From assembly GCA_020635275.1 (NCBI GenBank), contig JACKAA010000001.1, positions 434,001 to 498,000 of the forward strand: 64,000 bases of DNA. Reading direction: 5' to 3'. The notes beneath the pieces are model-generated. The model was not told the origin of the DNA and did not search any database. It was given only the letters and a program-made list of their open reading frames with translations. The position numbers and the translations under genes were made by a program. Source of the stretch: Ignavibacteriales bacterium. Lineage in GTDB: Bacteria > Bacteroidota > Ignavibacteria > Ignavibacteriales > Melioribacteraceae. This document shows, piece after piece, positions 15,122 to 24,112 of the stretch (position 1 is its first letter; every line of letters begins with the position of its first letter).

Positions 15122-17029
15122 ATGAAAAAATATTTATTAACAACCATCTATTGCTTTTCTCAATTATTACTTATTGCTCAGACTGATACTCTTAAATCTG
15201 AATTAACTCAAATTACAGTTAGTGCAAACAAGTATGAAACAAATCTTTTTAATACAGCAAGTTCAGTTTCTATAATTACGCAAGAACAAATTCAAGCTAA
15301 ACAAAGTCACTCTGTAATTGATTTATTAAACGATGTTCCGGGTCTTACAATATCTCAACAAGGCGGAACAGGTAAATTAAGTTCAGTTTTTTTGCGTGGA
15401 GCAAATTCAAATTTTGTTTTGGTAATGATTGATAATGTTGAGGTTAATAATCCGGCATCTTCCAATAATAGCTATGACTTTTCAGCTCTGCAGGTTGATG
15501 ATATTGAAAGAATTGAAATTGTCAGAGGGCCGCAAAGTACACTTTACGGTTCTGAAGCATCAGCTGGTGTAATAAATATTTTAACAAAATCCGGCATTGG
15601 CAAACCTTCATTTTCTTTTTCCGGTGAAGGAGGATCAAATAATTTTTATAAGGGAAGTTTTACCTCAAAAGGAGTAGTTTCCGGATTAAGCTATTTAGCT
15701 AATTTTTCAAGATTACAGACTGATGCAATTTCATCGATCAGTGGTATAAATTTTGAAACTGATGCATACTATAATAATTCCGGATTTGTAAAACTTGGAT
15801 ACGATTTTAGTGAAAATCTTAATTTAAATTTTGCATATAAATATATAGAATCAGAAGCAGATCTTGATCAAGCAGAAAAAAATGGAGATGATCCAAATTA
15901 TATTTCCGATTTAGAAAGTCATTTGTTCAATCTTAATTTGAACGGAACTTTTTTCAATGGAATTTGGGAATCTTCAATTAGAGGTTCTTACTTTCAAAGC
16001 AAAAGTAATGCAGTTGATAAAATTGATGCTTTTCACCCAAGTACATTATCCGATGCAAAATATTTTGGAAAAAGAGTTTCATTTGACTGGCAAAATAATT
16101 TTAAGCTGATTAATAATAATCTTATCACAATTGGTATTAATTCTAAGAATGATATTGCACAATCAAATTATTATTCAGAAAGTATGTGGGGACCTTTTGA
16201 AAGTGTTCTTCCCGAAGAAAGAATTTTAACAACCGGAATTTATGTACAAGATTTTATTACGATAAATAATTTTTCTGCAACAGTCGGTTATAGATTTGAC
16301 AATAATGAAAAATTCGGTTCGGTTTCAACATTTAGAATTGCACCTATGTATTTTATTGAAGATACTAAAACAAAAATTAAGGGAACCTATGGAACCGGCT
16401 TTAAAGCTCCATCAATTTATAATTTGTTTGATCCATTAACCGGAAATATTGAACTAAAACCTGAAGAAAGTGCGGGCTGGGATTTTGGATTTGATCAATT
16501 TTTATTAAATGACAAAATAATGATTGGCGTTACTTATTTTAACATGGAATTTACAAATATGTTAGGATTTGATGAAAACTTTAAGTCGGTAAATATTAAT
16601 AAAGCTGAAACAAAAGGAATTGAAACAAGTTTTACTTTGCAAAATATTTTCGGTTTTACTGTAAGTGCAAATTACACATTTAATGAAACTTTTGATATTA
16701 GCAATAAGGAAATTGCCGATCAGCAGTTAATTAGAAGACCAAAACATCAGTTTGCAATAAGTTCAAATTATAAATATGATAAACTCAACTTAGGTTTATT
16801 TATCAATCATTCTGGTGAAAAGTTTGACAATGATTTTTCAACATTCCCTACAGAAAGAATTGTTTTAAAATCTTATACATTGGTTAATTTAACATCTTCA
16901 TATTCACTTACAGAATATCTCACAATTTACGGAAGACTAGAAAATATGTTTGATACAAAATATGAAGATATTCTCTATTACGGAACTCTTGGCAGAAGTG
17001 CTTACTTTGGCTTTGAATTGAATCTTTAA
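15122..17029 (+). CDS. btuB: TonB-dependent outer membrane receptor, vitamin B12 type (BtuB-like)
   Basis: A 635-residue outer-membrane protein. The signal peptide is at residues 1-20 (ends LLLIAQ). A TonB-box-like segment, TQITVSANKYE, is at 29-39. The plug follows (about 45-160) with LNDVPGLTISQQGG, SSVFLRGANSNFVLVMID and ERIEIVRGPQSTLYG. The rest is a beta-barrel ending in the aromatic FGFELNL signature. The plug sequence and the cobalamin riboswitch in its leader identify it as a cobalamin/corrinoid receptor; the switch makes this much firmer than the protein sequence alone. No btuCDF lies beside it. A strong bidirectional terminator follows. The imported cofactor would serve the methylmalonyl-CoA mutase encoded at 21.9-26.3 kb. 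Confidence 0.9.
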   Translation: MKKYLLTTIYCFSQLLLIAQTDTLKSELTQITVSANKYETNLFNTASSVSIITQEQIQAKQSHSVIDLLNDVPGLTISQQGGTGKLSSVFLRGANSNFVLVMIDNVEVNNPASSNNSYDFSALQVDDIERIEIVRGPQSTLYGSEASAGVINILTKSGIGKPSFSFSGEGGSNNFYKGSFTSKGVVSGLSYLANFSRLQTDAISSISGINFETDAYYNNSGFVKLGYDFSENLNLNFAYKYIESEADLDQAEKNGDDPNYISDLESHLFNLNLNGTFFNGIWESSIRGSYFQSKSNAVDKIDAFHPSTLSDAKYFGKRVSFDWQNNFKLINNNLITIGINSKNDIAQSNYYSESMWGPFESVLPEERILTTGIYVQDFITINNFSATVGYRFDNNEKFGSVSTFRIAPMYFIEDTKTKIKGTYGTGFKAPSIYNLFDPLTGNIELKPEESAGWDFGFDQFLLNDKIMIGVTYFNMEFTNMLGFDENFKSVNINKAETKGIETSFTLQNIFGFTVSANYTFNETFDISNKEIADQQLIRRPKHQFAISSNYKYDKLNLGLFINHSGEKFDNDFSTFPTERIVLKSYTLVNLTSSYSLTEYLTIYGRLENMFDTKYEDILYYGTLGRSAYFGFELNL

Positions 17030-17039
17030 TGTAACTTAA

Positions 17040-17072
17040 AAACATTCCATATTTTTAAAATATGGAATGTTT
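17040..17072. terminator. Bidirectional terminator between convergent genes
   Basis: Perfect 16-base arms AAACATTCCATATTTT and AAAATATGGAATGTTT around a single base. It lies 11 bases after the btuB-like stop and 6 bases from the stop of the convergent saccharopine dehydrogenase-like gene. A-rich and T-rich ends suit termination in both directions. Confidence 0.75.
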
Positions 17073-17077
17073 CATAT

Positions 17078-18427
17078 CTAATTTATCTCTTCAGTTTTCT
17101 CGTTAAACTTAATTCCAAGTGTGGCCAATTCTTCTAAAACTTTTGTATAAATTGCCGGATGAGTTGGAATGTGGCAACCGGTTAAATTCAGTTCACCTTT
17201 TAATACTAATTTCGCCGCAATTGCTGCTGGAGCCCCAACCGTCTTAGCAATAGCTGTAAACTTTTCTTTAGGATCGCCATATTCAACCAAAGTTGAAACA
17301 ATTTTTTCCTTTTTATTTTGGTCTTTATATTCTGCAATAATTTCATGATGCAGAATTACCATATCTCTCTGCCCTTCAGGCAAGGGCATTTTTTTCTTAA
17401 TCAGATCGGTCATTAAATCCATTGGTGTTCTAAAGTTTTTGCCAATTTTTTCATTACTGAATAATCCCAGCCAACTTAGGTTTTTCATAATTGATCCGGT
17501 TGGACTAATATTCAAATAATTTGCTATTCTTGCTTCCAATTTTGGACCGGATACATTTAACGGCAGAAACATTTCTGTAAAATCTCTATAACTTCTTTCG
17601 GCAATTTCAGGTAAAGTCAAAGTATTTAAATACAAGCCAAGTTTTACAATTTGATACCAAGTTTCGCTCCAGCCTGGATATCTTAGAGTTCCCCTAATCA
17701 TTGTATTTACTTTTTTTAGATTAAATATTTTTTGATACAACAATGAATCTCTGTTAGGGTAAGCTTCAAACATTCCTAAGTTTTCAATTTCAACATCCCA
17801 GGTTCTTCTAAAAACTTCGTGATGCGGTAGAAGTTTAATTTTACCATCTTCCAAATATTGAGCACCGGCATCTCCGGCTGTTACAACATTTGAAGGATTC
17901 CAAGTAATGCAATAATTTAACGGATTTGATTTTACTTCAGGTGCTGGAATTCCGCTTCCGTAAGAAATAAAGCTGCTTATTGTTCCGTTATTTTCTCTAA
18001 TACGAGTGATAATTTGCATAGCCGACATGTGATCAATCCCAGGATCTAATCCCATTTCATTTAAGATTAGAATACCTTTACTTTGCGCATCATTGCTCAG
18101 TTCCGCAACTCTTGGATTTTCATAAGATGCAGTAATTACATGTTTGCCAAATCTTACGCAATCAAGAGCAATTAAATATTGAAAAGTTGGGGTTAAAAAA
18201 TTTACAACAACATCACTTTTTTGAATAAGTGAATGTCGTTTTTCCATATCATTCACATCAAATTCAATACCATTTCCATGAGGGTGACCATTAACAGCGG
18301 CTTTAGCTGTTTTTTCATCCATATCACCAACAGTAACAAACCAATTATTTTTCTGTGCTTCGTTTAGTAAGTACGAAATAAGGTAAGGAGCACTTTGTCC
18401 GGCTCCGAAAATAAGAATATTTTTCAT
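17078..18427 (-). CDS. Saccharopine dehydrogenase-like reductase (LYS9/SDH half)
   Basis: A 449-residue protein of the saccharopine dehydrogenase family. The N-terminal Rossmann fold has GAGQSAPYLISYLL at residues 8-21 and VVVNFLTPTFQYLIALDCV. The LNEMGLDPGIDHMSAMQII segment and the C-terminal SDH-type domain match the glutamate-forming saccharopine dehydrogenase half of the eukaryotic bifunctional LKR/SDH enzyme. It would oxidise saccharopine to glutamate and aminoadipate semialdehyde in the cytoplasm. It lies downstream of the lysine-forming type partner (18535-19833) in the same direction, a pairing that supports lysine breakdown rather than lysine synthesis. The ATG at 18427 starts the usual KNILIFGAG N-terminus. 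Confidence 0.85.
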   Translation of the reverse strand: MKNILIFGAGQSAPYLISYLLNEAQKNNWFVTVGDMDEKTAKAAVNGHPHGNGIEFDVNDMEKRHSLIQKSDVVVNFLTPTFQYLIALDCVRFGKHVITASYENPRVAELSNDAQSKGILILNEMGLDPGIDHMSAMQIITRIRENNGTISSFISYGSGIPAPEVKSNPLNYCITWNPSNVVTAGDAGAQYLEDGKIKLLPHHEVFRRTWDVEIENLGMFEAYPNRDSLLYQKIFNLKKVNTMIRGTLRYPGWSETWYQIVKLGLYLNTLTLPEIAERSYRDFTEMFLPLNVSGPKLEARIANYLNISPTGSIMKNLSWLGLFSNEKIGKNFRTPMDLMTDLIKKKMPLPEGQRDMVILHHEIIAEYKDQNKKEKIVSTLVEYGDPKEKFTAIAKTVGAPAAIAAKLVLKGELNLTGCHIPTHPAIYTKVLEELATLGIKFNEKTEEIN

Positions 18428-18467
18428 GTTAATTTCCAGAAGAAGACTAAATTATACAGTTAATTAT

Positions 18468-18493
18468 CGATGCAAAAAATTATTTTTGCATCG
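18468..18493. terminator. Stem-loop between the two saccharopine genes
   Basis: Perfect 11-base arms CGATGCAAAAA and TTTTTGCATCG around a four-base loop in the 107-base gap between the two genes. No long T-run follows on the minus strand, so it may be an attenuator or a processing site rather than a full terminator. Confidence 0.45.
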
Positions 18494-18534
18494 ACTAAAC
18501 CTATATAAATAAGTGCTTATTACAAAAAGATATA

Positions 18535-19833
18535 TTACAAATATTCGTTTAGATAAGTAAAATTAGGGGTTAACTTACCTTTATGTGTAATTACAGCTTC
18601 TTTAAATTCTTTGGGTAAATTCAAATTTTCAAAATCTAAAGAATAGTCAGCTTGCAATAATGGTTCAATAAAAGGCAGTAATGCAGTGCCAAAAAATTGA
18701 GATGATTCTCTGGGTAGTTCTGCGGGTAATTTATCAACAGCTAAAATAACGGGTCCATTTCCTTCAACTCCCATTTTAACTTCATCTGTTAATGGTTCAT
18801 ATACAAAAGAAGGTTCTTCAGAAGATGTATTTTTTACAGTGAGTTCAACTGATCCTTCAATATCACAAGTAATATCACCAATAACTTTTAGTTTTTGCTC
18901 ACTTCTCTTTTTATATAAATCTTTCATAAAATCTTTTGTTACATGTTTTGGAAATTTATCTTCCCAGTAAATTCCATTAACCATCATTGTCAAATTTGGA
19001 ATATATTGAGAAAAAATACTTTCATACTCATTTGGATGTTTCACAAAGTGATTAAAACTAAATTCATTATTAGAAGGATGTTTGTACATATCAACTTCTT
19101 TAAATTCTACTTTGTATACAACTTTATTTGAAAATTCACCTTTCTTAATAAATTCAGATAAATCTTTAGGTTTAATCTGAACTGTTGGCAATAAATCATA
19201 AATACTTTGTGCTCCTTTAGAAACATTTCCATAACCTGAAAATCCGGTAATCAAAGGAACTACTTCATTTGGTAAACCATTTTCTCTAATCTCATTTCCA
19301 ACATTTCTAATTTCATCTTCAGCATCAGCAAGATTATCATATTCTTTTGCCTGTTTAATATTTGCCAAGGCACTTTGAATTCCTTCACTTTCTAATCTTT
19401 TACCTAAAAGCCAAAGTGAATCTATCATTCCAGCATAGCCGGCATAATTTCCAAAGAAAATCAATCTGAATCCTTTATCGTTTTTTACTAATTCATAATC
19501 CATTAGTGTAATATTTTTATCTAAAATAGCCTGAAGCAAAGGCATATTGTAACTCTGCCCTTTTATGGTATGAGAGAAAAATACAAATGGTTTATTAGGA
19601 ATTAAATCATTTATTGGTACTTCCTTTACACCGAAAATAATTTCACAATCTTCCAATGTTGAACAAATTTTTGCTCCGGATTTTTTATATTCATCTGAGG
19701 TGAAAACTCTTTGGTCAGCCTGTTCGACTAAAACTTCTATATTTTGATTTACTAATTCTTTAACATGTTCCGGTGTTAGAGGTGCTCTTCTTTCCGATGG
19801 ATATTGAGTCTCCTTTCTTATTCCTATTTTCAT
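18535..19833 (-). CDS. Lysine-ketoglutarate reductase-like (saccharopine dehydrogenase, lysine-forming type)
   Basis: A 432-residue protein. The N-terminus (MKIGIRKETQYPSERRAPLT) and the VLVEQADQRVFTSDEYKKSG segment are those of the alanine dehydrogenase/LYS1 N-terminal fold. The central FFGNYAGYAGMIDSLWLLG and VPLITGFSGYGNVSKGAQ segments match the lysine-ketoglutarate reductase half of LKR/SDH. It would condense lysine and 2-oxoglutarate with NAD(P)H to saccharopine. It is transcribed first, followed by the second-half enzyme. AAGGAATTTTT precedes the ATG. Here the two halves of the eukaryotic fusion enzyme are separate genes. Confidence 0.85.
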   Translation of the reverse strand: MKIGIRKETQYPSERRAPLTPEHVKELVNQNIEVLVEQADQRVFTSDEYKKSGAKICSTLEDCEIIFGVKEVPINDLIPNKPFVFFSHTIKGQSYNMPLLQAILDKNITLMDYELVKNDKGFRLIFFGNYAGYAGMIDSLWLLGKRLESEGIQSALANIKQAKEYDNLADAEDEIRNVGNEIRENGLPNEVVPLITGFSGYGNVSKGAQSIYDLLPTVQIKPKDLSEFIKKGEFSNKVVYKVEFKEVDMYKHPSNNEFSFNHFVKHPNEYESIFSQYIPNLTMMVNGIYWEDKFPKHVTKDFMKDLYKKRSEQKLKVIGDITCDIEGSVELTVKNTSSEEPSFVYEPLTDEVKMGVEGNGPVILAVDKLPAELPRESSQFFGTALLPFIEPLLQADYSLDFENLNLPKEFKEAVITHKGKLTPNFTYLNEYL

Positions 19834-19960
19834 AAAAATTCCTTATCTGCAAAAAGTAAAATGTTTAATAGATAAAAATAGAGAAAAGAAATATGATTAC
19901 TAAATTTTTATTAGAGAGAAAAATGTAATTGTGATGTAAATTTGCAGTTATTTTATTTGA

Positions 19961-21421
19961 TTAAATTTCTTTTTTATTTGGATTTAGACCTACAAACTGA
20001 ACATATCTATCATAACGCTGCATAATTTTTTTTACATATGCAACCGTTTCTCTTCCGTTTGAATATCCGTTTTTAACAACTTCATCATTGTAGTATTTTG
20101 GTTTGGATTTCTTTAATAAAAAGTCCGCAACATTTTCAGACCAAACATTAGGATTTCCACCATATTTTTCAGCCAACCTTCGTGCATCTTCAATATGTCC
20201 AAATCCAATATTATAAGATGCTAGAATAAACTTAACTCTTTCATCTTTATCTTCAACATATTTCGCCCAAAAATTATCAAGCCATTTGATATAATTTGCG
20301 CCGGCTCTTATATTTTTTTCCGGATCCAGTAAATCTTCTGCTCCATGAGCATTTCCGGTTTCAGGCAGCAATTGCATTAAACCAACCGCTCCCGCCCAAG
20401 ATTTTGTATCAGGTTTAAAGTTTGATTCTTGATAAATCATTGATGCTAACAATCTCCAATCCCAATTAATTGAATCTGCATATTTTTGAATCAACTTATC
20501 ATATTGTGAAATTCCACCACCATCGCTGAGAAAATATTTACTGCTTCTCCGCGCTTTATAGTAATTTCTGTACTTATAATAGCGGTCGTAAATAACATAA
20601 AAATCTAGATCTTTTTTAAATTCCTCAATCCAAGTATTAAGTTCTTCCAGAAAATCATTTGATCCTTTTCTAACCACCCAAGCAATTTTCTGAGGAAATG
20701 AGATATAAGTCTCAATATCAATATTAGGATAAAAAGCCAGATTTAGTTCTGCAACATTTTCATCAGATACAGTATAATCAATTTCGCCATTTGCTACTTT
20801 TTCAATTAAATCCTCAATTGAAACAGTATCTTGTGCTTCTATAATTTCAATATGACCGCCAATTTCTTCAGATAAATTTTCCAATCTTGTCTTATATACA
20901 CTTCCCTTTCTTGTATAAACCGTTTTATATTCTAAATCAATAGGATTTCTGATCAAGGAATCGCTTATTTGATCCATTGTCATTCTTCGCCAATTTTTAG
21001 GTTTTCTTTGCACTAATACTTGATTTGTGATATTAAAATATGATGTAAAATCAAATTTTTCTTTTCTTTCTTTTGTAACCGTAAGATTAAAGGCAATTAA
21101 ATCACCTTCTCCTTTTTCCAAAAGATCAAACATTTCATTAATATCTTTAGAAACTTTAATTTCAACGTCAACACCCAATCTATCAGCAAATCGTTTTAAA
21201 AGTTCATATTCATAACCCATTGTTTTGCCCTTATAGATAAAATAACTGTAGGCATTAAAACCGGTTATGGCAATAAGTTTTCCTCTTTTCTTAATTTTTT
21301 CTATAGATAAACTTTCTGAAGGATTTTCAATATTGGAATTGCAGCCTAATTGAATTAGGGCAAGCAAAAGTAAAAAAAAGATGTTTTTAAGTAATATAAT
21401 ATTTTTGTTTCTGTTGATCAA
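19961..21421 (-). CDS. mltF: MltF-like membrane-bound lytic murein transglycosylase (lipoprotein)
   Basis: A 486-residue lipoprotein. The signal peptide ends in a lipobox (ALIQLGC, Cys about 27). A periplasmic solute-binding (SBP_bac_3-like) domain follows at about 40-280 (KRGKLIAITGFNAYSYF, MGYEYELLKRFADRLGV). A C-terminal SLT transglycosylase domain at about 305-470 has the catalytic Glu in IYQESNFKP, then GAVGLMQLLPETG and ILASYNIGFGHI. It cleaves peptidoglycan glycan strands. The frame begins with TTG at 21421; no ATG exists before residue 60, and the signal peptide requires a start here. It is transcribed alone. The two-domain order is that of MltF. Confidence 0.9.
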   Translation of the reverse strand: MINRNKNIILLKNIFFLLLLALIQLGCNSNIENPSESLSIEKIKKRGKLIAITGFNAYSYFIYKGKTMGYEYELLKRFADRLGVDVEIKVSKDINEMFDLLEKGEGDLIAFNLTVTKERKEKFDFTSYFNITNQVLVQRKPKNWRRMTMDQISDSLIRNPIDLEYKTVYTRKGSVYKTRLENLSEEIGGHIEIIEAQDTVSIEDLIEKVANGEIDYTVSDENVAELNLAFYPNIDIETYISFPQKIAWVVRKGSNDFLEELNTWIEEFKKDLDFYVIYDRYYKYRNYYKARRSSKYFLSDGGGISQYDKLIQKYADSINWDWRLLASMIYQESNFKPDTKSWAGAVGLMQLLPETGNAHGAEDLLDPEKNIRAGANYIKWLDNFWAKYVEDKDERVKFILASYNIGFGHIEDARRLAEKYGGNPNVWSENVADFLLKKSKPKYYNDEVVKNGYSNGRETVAYVKKIMQRYDRYVQFVGLNPNKKEI

Positions 21422-21529
21422 AATATAGGATTTTTTCCAAATTGTTTATCAAAATCCTACTAAGCTACAAATTTAGCTTATAATTTCAAACAGCAATTTC
21501 TGGTTAAATTTTAAGGTGGGTTTTATTAA

Positions 21530-21763
21530 CTAAAGTTTTAATGAGGCTTTAATTTTCTTATTTGCTTCATAATCTTCAACCCATTCTATGCCAATTTCTC
21601 TTAAAAGTTCATCAATTCCGTGTGCTCTGGTCATCATATTTTTTATTTGCTTCTCATTCATCTTTTTTTCTCGTGAAAGTCTTGCCCAATCGACCAATTC
21701 TTCTTTTACACATTCAAGTTTTTTAATCAATTTATATGTTACTTCTAAATTTTCCAAGTTCAC
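21530..21763 (-). CDS. Small charged protein, unknown
   Basis: A 77-residue helical, highly charged protein that begins with GTG at 21763; AAAAGG lies immediately before it. It has no signal peptide. A middle segment, MNEKQIKNMMTRAHGIDELL, and the end DYEANKKIKASLKL suggest a small cytoplasmic helical bundle. No family is recognised. It is followed by the mltF-like gene in the same direction, about 108 bases away. Confidence 0.5.
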   Translation of the reverse strand: MNLENLEVTYKLIKKLECVKEELVDWARLSREKKMNEKQIKNMMTRAHGIDELLREIGIEWVEDYEANKKIKASLKL

Positions 21764-21940
21764 CTTTTAAGTCATTTTCTATGAAATTATCGTCATTTTA
21801 AAAATTTTTTAAAATCTTTATTTCTCTTTCAATTGGTTATATATGAATCTACCGAATGAATTAATATAATATCTCTTAATCTTATTTATTATTTTATAAA
21901 GATAAATATTTTTTAACTTGTTAAAATTGCGGAGTTTATA

Positions 21941-24112
21941 ATGTCTAATGAAATTCCAACAGATGATTTTAAGTTGGATAACGATTTAAATTTAAAATCT
22001 GAGTTTACTCCACCATCATTTGAAGAATGGAAAGCCCAAGTGGAGAAAGATTTAAAAGGGGCTAGTTATGAAAAAAAATTAATTACAAAAACTTACGAAG
22101 GTATTAATCTTCAGCCAATTTATACCAAAGATGATTTAGAAAATTTAGAATTAGTTGATACTTTACCGGGATTTGATAATTTTGTTAGAGGATTTTCATC
22201 AACTGGGTATCACAAAAAAACATGGACTGTAAATCAAGAAATTAAAATTGCTGATTCTGATGAATTTAATACTGCTTTAAAATTGGCGTTAGAGAATGGC
22301 CAAAATTGTGTTAATTTATGTTTAGATAGTGCCACAAAATTAGGACTTGATGCTGATTACACAGATGAAAATTTGGTTGGTGATACTGGTTTATCAATTT
22401 CTGCCATTAAAAGTTTAGAAAGAGCATTAAAGAATATTGATCTTACTAAAAATGAAATTTCTATTTATACTGGCAAAAATGTTCTTCCATTTTTATCACT
22501 ATTTAATTCTTATTTAAAATCGCATAATATTGATTCTGCAAAGTTAACTGGCAGCATTTCAGCTGATCCAATTAATGAATTGGTAAAATCTGGAACTTTA
22601 GAAGTTTCTGAAGATTTTCTTTTTAATTCACTTAAAATTGCAATTGAATGGACAAAAGAAAACTCGCCTAACTTAAAAGTAATTGGTATAAATACTTTAC
22701 CATATGTAAATGCCGGTGCAAGTTCAGTTCAGGAATTGGCAATCGCAATTTCAACATTTGTGCATTATGTTAATAACTTATCTGAAAGAGGCGTTTCTGC
22801 AGAAGATGTTTTTAGCAAAACAATTTTTACTTTTGGAATCAGCTCAAACTATTTTATGGATATTGCAAAATTCCGTGCAATAAGAGTTTTATTGGAAAAT
22901 ATTGCAGAAAATTATCAAGTCGAATTGGGAAAATGTAAGCCTAAAATTTCAGCAAAATCTTCTGATTATTACCAAACAAATTTAGATCCTTATGTAAATA
23001 TGTTAAGATCTACAACTCAAGCTTTTAGTGCAATTGTTGGAGGTGTTGATTCGATCACAACTTTACCATTTGATGAAACAATTAGAAAGTCAGATAATTT
23101 TTCACGAAGAATTGCCCGCAACATCCACACTATTTTAAGAGAAGAATCACATCTTGATCAAGTAATTGATCCGGCCGGAGGTTCTTATTTTATTGAAACT
23201 TTGACCGAAGAGTTGGCAAAATCTGCCTGGAATTTATTTAAGCAAATTGAAAATAATGGCGGAATTCTTGAATCACTAAAAAATAATTTCATTCAGACTG
23301 AAATAGAAAAAGTTGCTGATGAAAGATCAAAAGATATAAATAAAAGAAAATCTGTAATTGTGGGAACCAACATGTTTGCAGATATTAAGGAGAAAAAATT
23401 AGAAAAAGATAATTTTGATAAAAAATCATTCTATAATAAACGTGCAGAATATTTAAAGAAATTCAGATTGAACGAAACAAATGAAAAGCATTCCAAGGTT
23501 ATGGAAAAACTTCAGTCAATCTCACTTTCTTCTGATAACAAAACAATTGATTTAATGACAGATGCATTTTCAAATGGTGCAACGCTAGGTGAAATAAACA
23601 GTGCTTTAATTTCTTCATATAAAAGTGGAATTAAAATTGAACATCTAAAACAAAGAAGAGCATCACAAGAATTTGAAAACTTACGAGAAAATTCGCTAAA
23701 GTATAAAGAACAAAATGGCTCACTTCCGCAAGTGTTTTTAGCAAATTGGGGAACCTTAAATGATTATAAAGGACGAGCAGATTTTTCAAAAGGATTTTTT
23801 GAAGTTGGCGGTTTTGAAGTTATTGAGTCAAAAGGTTCAACTGATTTTGATGAACTTGTAAATATTTGCTTAAATTCTAAAGCTCCAATAATAACTATCT
23901 GTTCAACAGATGATAATTATCCGGAAATTGTTCCGCAAATAGTGAGCAAATTAAAATCTAAAAACCAAAATCTACAAATTATTCTTGCTGGTTATCCAAA
24001 AGATCAAATTGAAGAACACAAGAAAAATGGAATTGAGGACTTTATATATTTAGGAGCAGATGTAATGGAAAAACTTACTTCCCTCTTAACTAAAATTGGA
24101 GGGATTAAATAA
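21941..24112 (+). CDS. mutA: Methylmalonyl-CoA mutase, small (beta) subunit
   Basis: A 723-residue protein of the methylmalonyl-CoA mutase small-subunit type. The TIM-barrel part has LPGFDNFVRGFSSTGY, ISSNYFMDIAKFRAIR and VIDPAGGSYFIETLTEEL. The C-terminal flavodoxin-like domain lacks the cobalamin-binding DGHDRG, as in the catalytically silent subunit of the heterodimer. The partner with the full motif follows with a one-base overlap of stop and start. CGGAG lies before the ATG. The heterodimer interconverts succinyl-CoA and R-methylmalonyl-CoA in the cytoplasm. Confidence 0.95.
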   Translation: MSNEIPTDDFKLDNDLNLKSEFTPPSFEEWKAQVEKDLKGASYEKKLITKTYEGINLQPIYTKDDLENLELVDTLPGFDNFVRGFSSTGYHKKTWTVNQEIKIADSDEFNTALKLALENGQNCVNLCLDSATKLGLDADYTDENLVGDTGLSISAIKSLERALKNIDLTKNEISIYTGKNVLPFLSLFNSYLKSHNIDSAKLTGSISADPINELVKSGTLEVSEDFLFNSLKIAIEWTKENSPNLKVIGINTLPYVNAGASSVQELAIAISTFVHYVNNLSERGVSAEDVFSKTIFTFGISSNYFMDIAKFRAIRVLLENIAENYQVELGKCKPKISAKSSDYYQTNLDPYVNMLRSTTQAFSAIVGGVDSITTLPFDETIRKSDNFSRRIARNIHTILREESHLDQVIDPAGGSYFIETLTEELAKSAWNLFKQIENNGGILESLKNNFIQTEIEKVADERSKDINKRKSVIVGTNMFADIKEKKLEKDNFDKKSFYNKRAEYLKKFRLNETNEKHSKVMEKLQSISLSSDNKTIDLMTDAFSNGATLGEINSALISSYKSGIKIEHLKQRRASQEFENLRENSLKYKEQNGSLPQVFLANWGTLNDYKGRADFSKGFFEVGGFEVIESKGSTDFDELVNICLNSKAPIITICSTDDNYPEIVPQIVSKLKSKNQNLQIILAGYPKDQIEEHKKNGIEDFIYLGADVMEKLTSLLTKIGGIK

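Noticed and set aside
19929..19946. TGTGATGTAAATTTGCA as a CRP site
   Set aside because: Only the left half-site matches; the right half is absent.
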